From Deltaproteobacteria bacterium (GTDB lineage Bacteria > Myxococcota > UBA727 > VGSZ01), in the NCBI GenBank assembly GCA_016177705.1, contig JACOUT010000003.1, positions 372,001-436,000 of the forward strand: a DNA stretch of 64,000 bases, in the 5' to 3' direction. Shown here piece by piece: positions 33,622-41,415 of the stretch (positions are counted from its first letter, which is position 1; every line of letters begins with the position of its first letter). Both the position numbers and the translations under genes were made by a program. A model generated the notes under the pieces. That model did no database searches and was not told the DNA's origin. It worked only from the letters and a program-made list of their open reading frames with translations.

Positions 33622-35298
33622 TCAGCAATGCGACGCGCGGCGCCGCAGCGCACGCAGCCGCAGCGCTCTCAGTCGCAGTGGCACCAACAACCCCATCATG
33701 ACGGTCATCTGGAACCAGCCCGGGTTGGTCATGCACGACGCCGCCACCTGGGTGCAGCTGCCGTCGACGCAGACGCCGCTCGCGCACTGCTCGCCGCTCG
33801 CGCACGCCTGGCCCGGCGAGAACAGGCCGACGCAGCGGTTGGTGGCTTCGTCGCAGAAGGCGCCCTCGGCGCAGGCGGGGTCGGGACTGCCCTGATCGAC
33901 GCCGCAGGGGGCGCCGATCGCCGGCAACACCGCGCAGGTGCCGGCGTCGCAGTAGGCCCCGTCCGCGCAGGCGCCGTTCACCGAGCAGGCGATGCCGACG
34001 GCCGGCGCCGCGCCGCACGTGGCGGCTGGCGGCGTGCCGACACAAACGCGGTCGGCCGCCTCGCAGTGCGAGTCCGCCGTGCACGGGCTGCCCGCCGCCG
34101 CCACCACGCAGGTGCCGTCGACGCACTCGCCCTCGGTGCACTCGACGCCGCCCGCGACGCAAGCGTCGCCCGGCGCGGGCGCGACGGCGCACAGATCGGT
34201 GGTGCCGTCGCAGCCGAGGCCTTCTCGGCAGTCGGCGTCGTCGAGGCAATCGGCGCCCACGTCCGCGGCCGGCGCGCACGCGCCGGCGGTGCAGACGAAG
34301 TGGCCGCGGCAGTCGTCGGTGTCGTCGCAGCCGGCGCCGAACGCGCCGCGGTCGAGGCAGGCGTGCGGCACCTGGCCTGCCTGCGCGGGGCGACAGACGG
34401 AGCAGGAGCCGTCGCAGGCGTCGTCGCCGTCGACGCAGCTGTCGCCGTCCGGCAGCCGCGTCGCGCACGCCGCGCCGGCGCAGCCGAGCCCCTCGCCGCA
34501 CTCCGAGTCGGTGGCGCAGCCGTCGCCGACACCGCCCTGGGCGGCGCAGACCGCAGGGTCGAGCTCGTAGTTGCAGCGCAGACCATCGGCGCAGTCGAGC
34601 TGATCGCACGCCTCACCCTGCGATGCGGGGATGGTGCAGACGTTGGCCGCGCAGGTGAGGCCCTCGGCGCACGAGCGCACCGCGCCGGCGCCACCAGAAG
34701 CGCAGGGCGCACCCTGGCCAGCAGGCGGCAGGCAGGTGAGCGGCGCCACCAGGTCGATCGACTCGCACAGCATGCCGGTCCCGCAGTCCCAACCCTGCAC
34801 GCAATCGCCGCCTTGGCCGACGTGACCCGTGGTGAGCGGCGTCGCGCACGCGACCGGCACGTCGGGCGAGTTGCGCGTGAGCGGCAGCTCGACCGCCGCG
34901 CAGGCGCGGATGGCGGCGAAGTCGAAGGTGACGCGCCCGCCGTCGAGCGCGATCTGCCAGTCGGCAGCGCCGCCTGCCGCGCACGCCGCCTGCGCGCTGG
35001 CGACCAGCTCGCCGCCGCTCGGTGCGTCCTCGATGGTGCAGCGTTGATCGAGGCCGAGCAGCGCGCCGTAGGTGATGCGCAGCGTGCCTGCCAGCGAGTA
35101 GCTGCACAGCTCGATGGCGTCGGCCGTCAGGATGACCTCGCCTTCACCTTCGCCCTCGCCTTCGCCTTCACCTTCACCTTCGCCCTCCTCCCCCTCGCCC
35201 TCGCCTTCGCCCTCGGCGGGCTCGGGCTCGCACGCGACGACGAGCGAACAGGTGGCGGTGAACAGAGCGAGCGAGAAAGCATGGCAGGTGCGCATCAT
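33622..35298 (-). CDS. Cys-rich lipoprotein with Glu-Gly linker
   Basis: 558 aa. The signal segment ends SLVVAC (lipid Cys23) and is followed by a run of Glu-Gly pairs (about 28-54), common in myxobacterial lipoproteins. The mature part has many repeats with the pattern C-x(4-6)-C-x(4-6)-G-x-x-C, such as GDGCATDSECGEGLGC and ADCLDDADCREGLGC, resembling Dickkopf-like/EGF-like Cys-rich modules held by disulfides. The C-terminus has a hydrophobic segment and an Arg-rich end (MYXO-CTERM-like variant). Its ATG overlaps the MFS gene stop, and GAGG lies 8 bases upstream. Probably a surface protein of unknown partner. Confidence 0.8.
   Translation of the reverse strand: MMRTCHAFSLALFTATCSLVVACEPEPAEGEGEGEGEEGEGEGEGEGEGEGEGEVILTADAIELCSYSLAGTLRITYGALLGLDQRCTIEDAPSGGELVASAQAACAAGGAADWQIALDGGRVTFDFAAIRACAAVELPLTRNSPDVPVACATPLTTGHVGQGGDCVQGWDCGTGMLCESIDLVAPLTCLPPAGQGAPCASGGAGAVRSCAEGLTCAANVCTIPASQGEACDQLDCADGLRCNYELDPAVCAAQGGVGDGCATDSECGEGLGCAGAACATRLPDGDSCVDGDDACDGSCSVCRPAQAGQVPHACLDRGAFGAGCDDTDDCRGHFVCTAGACAPAADVGADCLDDADCREGLGCDGTTDLCAVAPAPGDACVAGGVECTEGECVDGTCVVAAAGSPCTADSHCEAADRVCVGTPPAATCGAAPAVGIACSVNGACADGAYCDAGTCAVLPAIGAPCGVDQGSPDPACAEGAFCDEATNRCVGLFSPGQACASGEQCASGVCVDGSCTQVAASCMTNPGWFQMTVMMGLLVPLRLRALRLRALRRRASHC
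35137..35215 (-). repeat. Imperfect hexanucleotide repeat encoding Glu-Gly
   Basis: An array of CTCGCC/TTCGCC/TTCACC-type hexamers on the plus strand (GGCGAG family on the coding strand) encodes the Glu-Gly run after the lipid Cys. Third-position variation suggests selection for the peptide as well as slippage. Confidence 0.85.
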
Positions 35299-36458
35299 GG
35301 TGACCTCGGGGACCGGAGGCTTAGCGCACCAACGCCGACGACGACGGTGACCAGCGACACCGACAGCGCTGTCATAGCGCCGAACCGATCCCACACGAGC
35401 CCGACGCCGAGCCCCGCCGGCAGCGCGCACAGGCCGGTGACCAGGTGGTAGAGGCCGAAGGCGCGCCCCTTCTGGTCGATGGGTGCGCGCTCGCCGACCA
35501 GCGCGCGCTCGAGCGGCTCGCGCGCGCCGTGCCCGACGCCGAGCACCACCGCCGCCGGCCAGACCACGAGCGCTGTCGGCGCCAGCAGCGTGGCGATGCC
35601 GCCGGCGACCACCAGCCACGCGAGCGCGAGGCGACCCCGCGAGGCCACGTTGCTCCGCGCCACCGCGCCGGCCGCGAGCACCTTGGCGACGTGCAGCACC
35701 ACCCACAGCACGGGCAAGAGCGGCTCGGCCACGCCGAGCTCGCGTGCGCGCACCAGCAGGAACAGGTCGCCGAGCACGCCGAGCGAGAACAGGCCGACCG
35801 CGACCAAGAGGTGCGTGAGCGCGGGCGGCAGCGGCCCGTCGGCGAGGCGCGGGCCGCCCTTGAGCGCCGCGGGCGTCGGCGGCTCGCGCACGAAGGAGAG
35901 CGCGAGCACTGCCAACGCGCCCGGGATCCACGCGAACACGATCGCCTGCTGCGCGGCGAGCCCGAGCGCGAGCAGGCCGCTCGCGAGCAAGGGCCCGATG
36001 ACGGCGCCGGTGTGGTCCATCTGCCGGTGGAAGGCGAAGGCGCGCGGCTGATCGCTCGCGGGCACGCTGTCGGCGATGAGCGCGTCGCGCGGCGCCGAGC
36101 GCACGCCCTTGCCGACGCGGTCGACGGCCCGCACCAGCACCACGTGCCAGGGGCTCGACGCCAGCGCCACCAACGGTCGCACCACCGTCGAGAGACCGTA
36201 GCCGAACAGCGCGAAGGGCTTGCGCACCTTCATCCGGTCGGAGAGGCGGCCGAAGGCGAGCTTGAGCACGGCCGAGAGCGCGTCGGCGACTCCTTCGATG
36301 AGGCCGATCATCCACGCCGCGCCGCCGAGGCCGCCGAGCACGAGCGAGGGGATGAGCGGCAGGATCATCTCGCTCGAGGCGTCGGTCAGCAGGCTAGTGA
36401 CGCCGAGCAGCACCACCACGCGCGGCAGACGGGGGCGGGGCGACGTCGTCGTGGTCAC
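35295..36458 (-). CDS. Major facilitator superfamily transporter
   Basis: 387 aa, GTG start. About 12 hydrophobic segments with MFS features: GVTSLLTDASSEMILPLIPSL in the first helix, the loop 2-3 motif GRLSDRMKVRKP (form of GxxxDRxGRR), and DRVGKGVRSAPRDALIADS in the centre of the N half. This last block is typical of a family of MFS carriers often near stress or metal genes; substrate is unknown. It ends with an ATGA overlap with the Cys-rich lipoprotein gene, so these two are co-translated. Start is 44 bp from the divergent M14 gene. Confidence 0.85.
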   Translation of the reverse strand: MTTTTSPRPRLPRVVVLLGVTSLLTDASSEMILPLIPSLVLGGLGGAAWMIGLIEGVADALSAVLKLAFGRLSDRMKVRKPFALFGYGLSTVVRPLVALASSPWHVVLVRAVDRVGKGVRSAPRDALIADSVPASDQPRAFAFHRQMDHTGAVIGPLLASGLLALGLAAQQAIVFAWIPGALAVLALSFVREPPTPAALKGGPRLADGPLPPALTHLLVAVGLFSLGVLGDLFLLVRARELGVAEPLLPVLWVVLHVAKVLAAGAVARSNVASRGRLALAWLVVAGGIATLLAPTALVVWPAAVVLGVGHGAREPLERALVGERAPIDQKGRAFGLYHLVTGLCALPAGLGVGLVWDRFGAMTALSVSLVTVVVGVGALSLRSPRSP

Positions 36459-36490
36459 GCCCCTTGCTAGCAGGCGCGCAGGGTGCGGGC

Positions 36491-36496
36491 TAGCGT
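36491..36496 (+). promoter_or_regulatory. TAGCGT -10-like element of the M14 peptidase gene
   Basis: TAGCGT, six bases, then ATG at 36503; no Shine-Dalgarno. It sits in a 44-bp divergent gap, so little room is left for regulatory sites. Confidence 0.5.
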
Positions 36497-36502
36497 GCGC
36501 CC

Positions 36503-38653
36503 ATGCTCGCGCCGCTCGTGTCGCTCGTGCCGCTGCTCGCTACGCAACTGCCGCCGCCGGCGCAGAGCTTCCCCGCCTTCGACGTCGCCTGGGAGCGCGT
36601 GCTGGTGGGCGCGCCGCCCGTGGTGGGCGCCGTCGTCGACGACGACGGCGCGCCGGCTCTGCGCGGGCGCTTCGCGGTCGACGGCGGCGTGCTGCGCATG
36701 CTCGAGCCGGCCCCGTGGGGCGACAGCCTGTGGTTGTCGCCGCGCACGGTGGATGACGGCGTGGTGCGCGCGCGCTTGCAGGTGGGCGCCGAGGTCGACA
36801 CGGCGCTGCTGGTGCGCGCCGCGCTCGACGAAAAGAGCGGCGAGCTCGTGACCGGCATCGGCGTCGGCGTCGAGAAGGGAAAGCTGCGCCTGACCCGCTT
36901 CGAGCATGCGGTGCCGCGCTACCTCGGCGCCGAGCAGCGGCTCGAGGGCCCGCTCGTCGCCGGCAGCGCGCTCGAGCTGGTGGTGGTGTTGGCGGGGCCG
37001 GTAGTGAGCGCCACCGTCTACGACGGCGCCACGCTGCTGCCGCGCGCGCGCGTGGTGGTGCACGACCGCGGCTCGATGACGGGGCGCGTCGGCTGGCGCG
37101 TCGGCAAGGGACACGACCGCACGGTGGGGCTCTCGCTGCTCTCGGTCGGCAAGAGCGTCGACGCGCCACCGCTGGCGGCCCGCGACGCCGGCGCCGGCGC
37201 CGAGCGCCTGGTGGTCTTCGCTGCCGGTGAGCGCGACCGACTGCCGTGGGATCTGCGCGATCGCATCGCCGGCGTCGAGGAGGAGGGCGGCCAACGCCTC
37301 GCCTATCTGGTCACCGATCCGCTCGGGCAGGAGCGCGCGCTGCGCGCCGGCATCGCGCCGGTGCGCATCAGCACGCAGATGCCCTGGAAGTACCTCGACA
37401 CCGCGCTGTACGCGCGCCTCGGCAAGCCGCCGACCGCCACGGCGGCGGGCTTCCGTGTCGACGAGAGCTACAAGGACGCCGCCATGGTCGAGGCGCTGCT
37501 CAAGGGCTACGCCGAGCGCTTCCCCGAGATCACCTACCTGCTCGACCTCGGCAAGAGCCACGACGGCCGGACCATCTGGGCGCTCAAGATCTCGGATCAC
37601 GCGAAGACGGAGGAAGACGAGAGCGCGGTCTTGCTCGACGGCGCGCACCACGGCGGCGAGCTCATGTCCACCGAGTTCGTGCTCGACGCCGTGCAGCAGC
37701 TGCTCGAGCGCTACCACAAGGACGCGCGCGTCACCGCTTGGGTGGACGGGCTCGAGATCTGGTGCGTACCGCTGGTCAACGTCGACGGCAACGCGCGCTA
37801 CGTTCATCGAACGCGCGACTACGATCGCAAGAACGGCCGTGACCTCGAGGGCGACGGTGACGTCGACGGCTGGGATGGCGTCGATCTGTACCGCAACTAT
37901 CCCGTGCGCTGGGGGGGCTTGGGCGAGGTGGGCTCGCGCAGCAACCCGTTCCACTATCGGTATCGCGGGCCCTCGGCGGGCAGCGAGCCCGAGGTGCAGG
38001 CGATGATGCAGCTCGCCGAGCGCGAGCGCTTCGTCGCCTCCATCGACTTCCACACCAACGCCACCAAGATCCTGGTGCCCTACACCGACCCGTCGATGAC
38101 GAGCCCGGCCAGCAACGAGGCTTGGGCCGTCGCCGAGGAGATCGCCGCCAAGCTGCCGGTGCAGGTGAACGGCCAGCGCTACGCGGTGGCGAAGAACCTC
38201 TACCCCGTCGACGGCACGGCGCAGGACTGGCTGCGCTACACCCACGGCACCGTGGCGCTGCTGGTCGAGGGGCCGACCAACAACCCGCTGCCCTATGGCA
38301 AGACGCGCACGCCCGCCGTCGTCGGCACGCGGCCCACCTGGCAACACCTGCTCGAGCGCGTCCGCGGCGGCCCCGGCGTGGCGGGCTACGTCAGAGACGC
38401 CGAGGGCAAGCCGGTCGAGGCCGAGGTGGTGATCGACGAGCAGCGTCCCGTCGAGGGCGAGCGCTGGACCACGCGGCCGCGTGACGGGCGGTTCGCGCGC
38501 CTGCTCGCTGGTGCCGGCCGCATCACCCTGCGCGTGCGCGCCGAGGGCTTCACCGAGGTGACGCGCCAGCTCGACGTGCCGGTGGCCGGCACCGCCCGTG
38601 TCGACGTCGTGCTCACCCGCGCCGCTGCGCCATCGGGTAGCATGGCGCCATGA
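36503..38653 (+). CDS. Secreted M14-family zinc carboxypeptidase
   Basis: 716 aa. Signal peptide about 1-20; a beta-rich N-terminal domain of unknown type to about 230; M14 catalytic domain about 310-600 with zinc ligands His383 and Glu386 (HHGGE) and His517 (SIDFHTNAT), and Glu589 (LLVEGP) as the general base. SKGHDGRTIWALKIS-type text before the zinc motif is typical. A carboxypeptidase-regulatory-like beta-sandwich follows at about 615-705. It probably trims C-terminal residues from peptides outside the cell. Its stop overlaps the next ATG (ATGA). Confidence 0.9.
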   Translation: MLAPLVSLVPLLATQLPPPAQSFPAFDVAWERVLVGAPPVVGAVVDDDGAPALRGRFAVDGGVLRMLEPAPWGDSLWLSPRTVDDGVVRARLQVGAEVDTALLVRAALDEKSGELVTGIGVGVEKGKLRLTRFEHAVPRYLGAEQRLEGPLVAGSALELVVVLAGPVVSATVYDGATLLPRARVVVHDRGSMTGRVGWRVGKGHDRTVGLSLLSVGKSVDAPPLAARDAGAGAERLVVFAAGERDRLPWDLRDRIAGVEEEGGQRLAYLVTDPLGQERALRAGIAPVRISTQMPWKYLDTALYARLGKPPTATAAGFRVDESYKDAAMVEALLKGYAERFPEITYLLDLGKSHDGRTIWALKISDHAKTEEDESAVLLDGAHHGGELMSTEFVLDAVQQLLERYHKDARVTAWVDGLEIWCVPLVNVDGNARYVHRTRDYDRKNGRDLEGDGDVDGWDGVDLYRNYPVRWGGLGEVGSRSNPFHYRYRGPSAGSEPEVQAMMQLAERERFVASIDFHTNATKILVPYTDPSMTSPASNEAWAVAEEIAAKLPVQVNGQRYAVAKNLYPVDGTAQDWLRYTHGTVALLVEGPTNNPLPYGKTRTPAVVGTRPTWQHLLERVRGGPGVAGYVRDAEGKPVEAEVVIDEQRPVEGERWTTRPRDGRFARLLAGAGRITLRVRAEGFTEVTRQLDVPVAGTARVDVVLTRAAAPSGSMAP
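38638..38643 (+). promoter_or_regulatory. TAGCAT -10-like element before the 230-aa gene
   Basis: TAGCAT, six bases, then ATG at 38650, all inside the end of the M14 gene. It suggests an internal promoter besides the ATGA coupling with the peptidase gene. Confidence 0.4.
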
Positions 38654-39342
38654 GCAAGCTCGGCGGCGTCTCCAACATGCCGGGCCGCGGCGGTGGCGGC
38701 GCCGTCGGCGGCCGCGGCGGCAACGCCGCTGCCGAGCGGGTCAACATCCGCGACCTGCCCGAGGACGTGCAGCGGGCGCACGAGCTGTTGAGCGCGCTCT
38801 CCACCTTCGACGGCGCAGGCTTCGCCGCGCTGATCGCCGCGGCCGGCGTGAAGGAGCCGGTAGGCGCGCTCGGCCTCAAGCGCATCGCGGCCCTCTACGA
38901 GTCGCTCGGCATGCCGCTGACCTCGCGCGGCATCGCGCGCTTCAAGGCCGATCGCGGCATGCCGACGGGCGGTGGCTTGTCGTCGGCGGTGGCGGCGCGC
39001 GCCTTCGTGCGCGCGCTCGACGGCAACGAGATCTTGATCCGGCTCGAGAAGGGCGATGAGATGAACCTCAAGCCGAGCGAGCGCGCGGTCTTGCAGTTCT
39101 TGCGCGGCATGCAGCAGAAGCGCGGCGCCGACACGCTGCGCCCGGTCAAGGAGCTGCTCGGGCTCAAGAACCCATCGTTGCCGGCGGCGGCCGATGGCCT
39201 CGAGAACGAGTACGTCGGCATGGGCACGGTGCGTGAGATCGCGCGCCTGACGCTCCACGAGGATCTGCCGCTCACTCCCGACGGCTGGCGCCAACTCATC
39301 GAGCTGCTCAAGCAGCGGCGCGCCTCTCGTCCGAAGGAGTAG
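38650..39342 (+). CDS. Hypothetical protein with Gly-rich N-terminus
   Basis: 230 aa. Residues 1-30 are Gly-rich and disordered; the remainder is helical, with no signal peptide, membrane segment or Cys pair. No family is recognised. It may be a cytoplasmic regulator or partner. It overlaps the M14 gene by ATGA and ends one base before the stop of the convergent kinase gene. Confidence 0.6.
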   Translation: MSKLGGVSNMPGRGGGGAVGGRGGNAAAERVNIRDLPEDVQRAHELLSALSTFDGAGFAALIAAAGVKEPVGALGLKRIAALYESLGMPLTSRGIARFKADRGMPTGGGLSSAVAARAFVRALDGNEILIRLEKGDEMNLKPSERAVLQFLRGMQQKRGADTLRPVKELLGLKNPSLPAAADGLENEYVGMGTVREIARLTLHEDLPLTPDGWRQLIELLKQRRASRPKE

Positions 39343-39343
39343 C

Positions 39344-41368
39344 TCACCCGCCCAAGCGCGCGCGGCGCGCGCGCAGCTTCTTCACGTTGTCGGGCGGCGG
39401 CTTCATGGCCAGCGCGGCCTCGAGCACGGCGCGCGCGTCGGCAGCCTGGCCGATCGCTTCGTAGGCGTCGACCAGCGCGAGCAGGGTGTCGCTGTCGCGT
39501 GGCAGCAGCGCGTGTGCGCGCTCGAGCAGGACAGGCCGCTCGGCGGGCGGCGCCTGCTCGGCGTCCTTGCGCAGGCGACGCAGGCGCGCCCACTGTTCGT
39601 CGGGCGCCGGCCTCGAGGACGGCACCAGCTCGGCGCTCTGCCCGTAGCGCGCAAGGTAGCGCCGCGCGCGCTCACCGTTGGCGTCGTCGGGCTGGGCATG
39701 CAGCCACAAGCGCACGTGGTAGGCGGCGCCCGCCGGGTCGCCGAGGCCGCGGAAGGTCTGCGCCAGCAGCGGTTGCAGCTCAAGGCGCGCGGGCGCCAAC
39801 GCCACCGCCTCGGCCAGGTGCATCTTGGCGCGCTCGTAGGCGCCGGCGTCGAGCGAGGCGCGGCCCAGGCGCTCGAGCTGCGCGACGCGCGCGTACAGGG
39901 ACGGCTTCTTCTTCTTCTTGTTCTTCGGGTCGGCGAGCGCCTCTTGGTCCGTTTGATACGCGGCCTCGAGCTTGTCGGCGCGCGTGCGCAGCCGCGCGGC
40001 GTCGTCGGCGAGCGCGCGGCACTGCGTGGCGCTGGTGGCGAGCGCGGCGCGACCGGCATCCGAGAAAGGTGCTGGGTCGAGCAGGTCGTCGAGCAGCTCG
40101 GTGCGACAGGGGTGCGAGGGCGCGCCTTCCAGCGTGCGCTCGATGGCGGCCAGCTCGGCCTCGAGCGGTGAGAGCGCGGGCGGCGGCGGCGCGACGTCGC
40201 GCTCGGCCAGCCACACCGCCAGCGCCACGCCGCCGCCGATCAATCCGAGCGCGAGGCCGCCGACGCCGGCGATCATCGGCCAGGACGCGGCGCGCGGCTT
40301 GAAGAACTGCCCGGTGTGCTCGGGCTGCGCGGTCGGGTTGGTGGTGAAGGGCCGCGGCGCCTCGGCCGAGGCCTCCTTGGTCGAGTCGTCGGCCTGCGCC
40401 ATCACGCGCGTGTGCGCCGCGCCCTCGACCACCGGTAATCCCGCGGCGAGCGCGCGCGCCACCAGCGACGCCAGCTCGACCTTGCCCTTGGGCTCGAGCT
40501 CGTCGAGGCAGGCTTGCAGCGCGCGCTCGAAGGCGGCCATGTCGGGGAAGCGCTCCTCGGCATGCCAGCGCAGCGCGCGCAGCACCACGCGATCGACCGC
40601 GCGCGGGATGCCGGCCTTGACCGTCGAGGGCGGCACCGGATCGGACTTGGTCACCTGGTCGAGGATCAACAGCTCGTTTCGGCCCGTGAACAGGCGCCGA
40701 CCGGTCAGCATTTCCCACAAGAGCACGGCGGCGGCGAACTGATCGGCGCGGTGGTCGACGGCGCTGCCGCGCGCCTGCTCGGGCGCCATGTAGCTGAGCT
40801 TGCCCTTGAGCGTGCCGGCGCGCGTGGTGGTCAGGCGCTGCGCCGCCTTGGCGACGCCGAAGTCGACCAGCTTGAGGCGTCCCTGCTTGTCGATGAGCAC
40901 GTTTTGCGGGCTGACGTCGCGGTGCACGATCATGAGCGGTGCGCCGTCGGCGCGGCCGTCGCGCCGGCGCGTGTGTGCATGGTGCAGCGCGCGCGCCAGG
41001 TAGATGCTGATCTGCAGCGCCTCGCCTGCAGTGAAGCCGCCGGCGCCGGTCGTCTCCTCGAGCTGCTCCACGCCGGCGCGGATGCGCGCCAAGCTCGGGC
41101 CGTCGACGAACTCCATCACCTGCGCCAGCTCGTCGTCGGCGTCGATCAGCTCGATCACCTTGACCACGTTGTCGTGGTCGAGGTCGAGCACCAGCGCCGC
41201 CTCGTCGCGGAACATCTCGATGAAGTCGACGTCGTTCCTGAGCGACGGATCGAGGCGCTTCAGGCAAACGTCCTCGCCGCGCTCGGGGTCGAGCGCGCGC
41301 CACACCTCGGCCATGCCGCCGCGCGCGACCCGCTCCTCGAGGATGTAGCGGCCGACTCGATCCGCCAT
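39344..41368 (-). CDS. Serine/threonine protein kinase with membrane helix and TPR-like C-terminus
   Basis: 674 aa. The kinase domain comes first (about 8-290): VARGGMAEVW, Lys37 in VCLKRLD, HRDVSPQN (Asp151, Asn156) and DFG (Asp169). HRDVSPQN is typical of myxobacterial kinases. A linker leads to a single membrane helix at about 363-388; the C-terminal 280 residues outside contain TPR-like helical pairs (for example LGRASLDAGAYERAKMHLAEAVALAP). It is thus an inner-membrane receptor-like kinase with a periplasmic or extracytoplasmic sensor. A TAGCAT hexamer lies 9 bases before the ATG. Confidence 0.93.
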   Translation of the reverse strand: MADRVGRYILEERVARGGMAEVWRALDPERGEDVCLKRLDPSLRNDVDFIEMFRDEAALVLDLDHDNVVKVIELIDADDELAQVMEFVDGPSLARIRAGVEQLEETTGAGGFTAGEALQISIYLARALHHAHTRRRDGRADGAPLMIVHRDVSPQNVLIDKQGRLKLVDFGVAKAAQRLTTTRAGTLKGKLSYMAPEQARGSAVDHRADQFAAAVLLWEMLTGRRLFTGRNELLILDQVTKSDPVPPSTVKAGIPRAVDRVVLRALRWHAEERFPDMAAFERALQACLDELEPKGKVELASLVARALAAGLPVVEGAAHTRVMAQADDSTKEASAEAPRPFTTNPTAQPEHTGQFFKPRAASWPMIAGVGGLALGLIGGGVALAVWLAERDVAPPPPALSPLEAELAAIERTLEGAPSHPCRTELLDDLLDPAPFSDAGRAALATSATQCRALADDAARLRTRADKLEAAYQTDQEALADPKNKKKKKPSLYARVAQLERLGRASLDAGAYERAKMHLAEAVALAPARLELQPLLAQTFRGLGDPAGAAYHVRLWLHAQPDDANGERARRYLARYGQSAELVPSSRPAPDEQWARLRRLRKDAEQAPPAERPVLLERAHALLPRDSDTLLALVDAYEAIGQAADARAVLEAALAMKPPPDNVKKLRARRARLGG

Positions 41369-41377
41369 CGGTTTTGG

Positions 41378-41383
41378 ATGCTA
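41378..41383 (-). promoter_or_regulatory. TAGCAT -10-like element of the second kinase gene
   Basis: On the minus strand TAGCAT is followed by 9 bases and ATG without a Shine-Dalgarno. The spacing is longer than in the other leaderless-type starts; a leader of two or three bases is possible. Confidence 0.35.
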
Positions 41384-41415
41384 CACGGCCGGCAGTGCCA
41401 ACGGCGGCGCAGCGG

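Noticed and set aside
32395..35451. Very long open frame on the plus strand across the paralogs, aldolase and Cys-rich lipoprotein genes
   Set aside because: It is antisense to well-recognised genes, has Arg/Ala/Gly-biased composition and no family features; long antisense frames are expected in DNA with this GC content.
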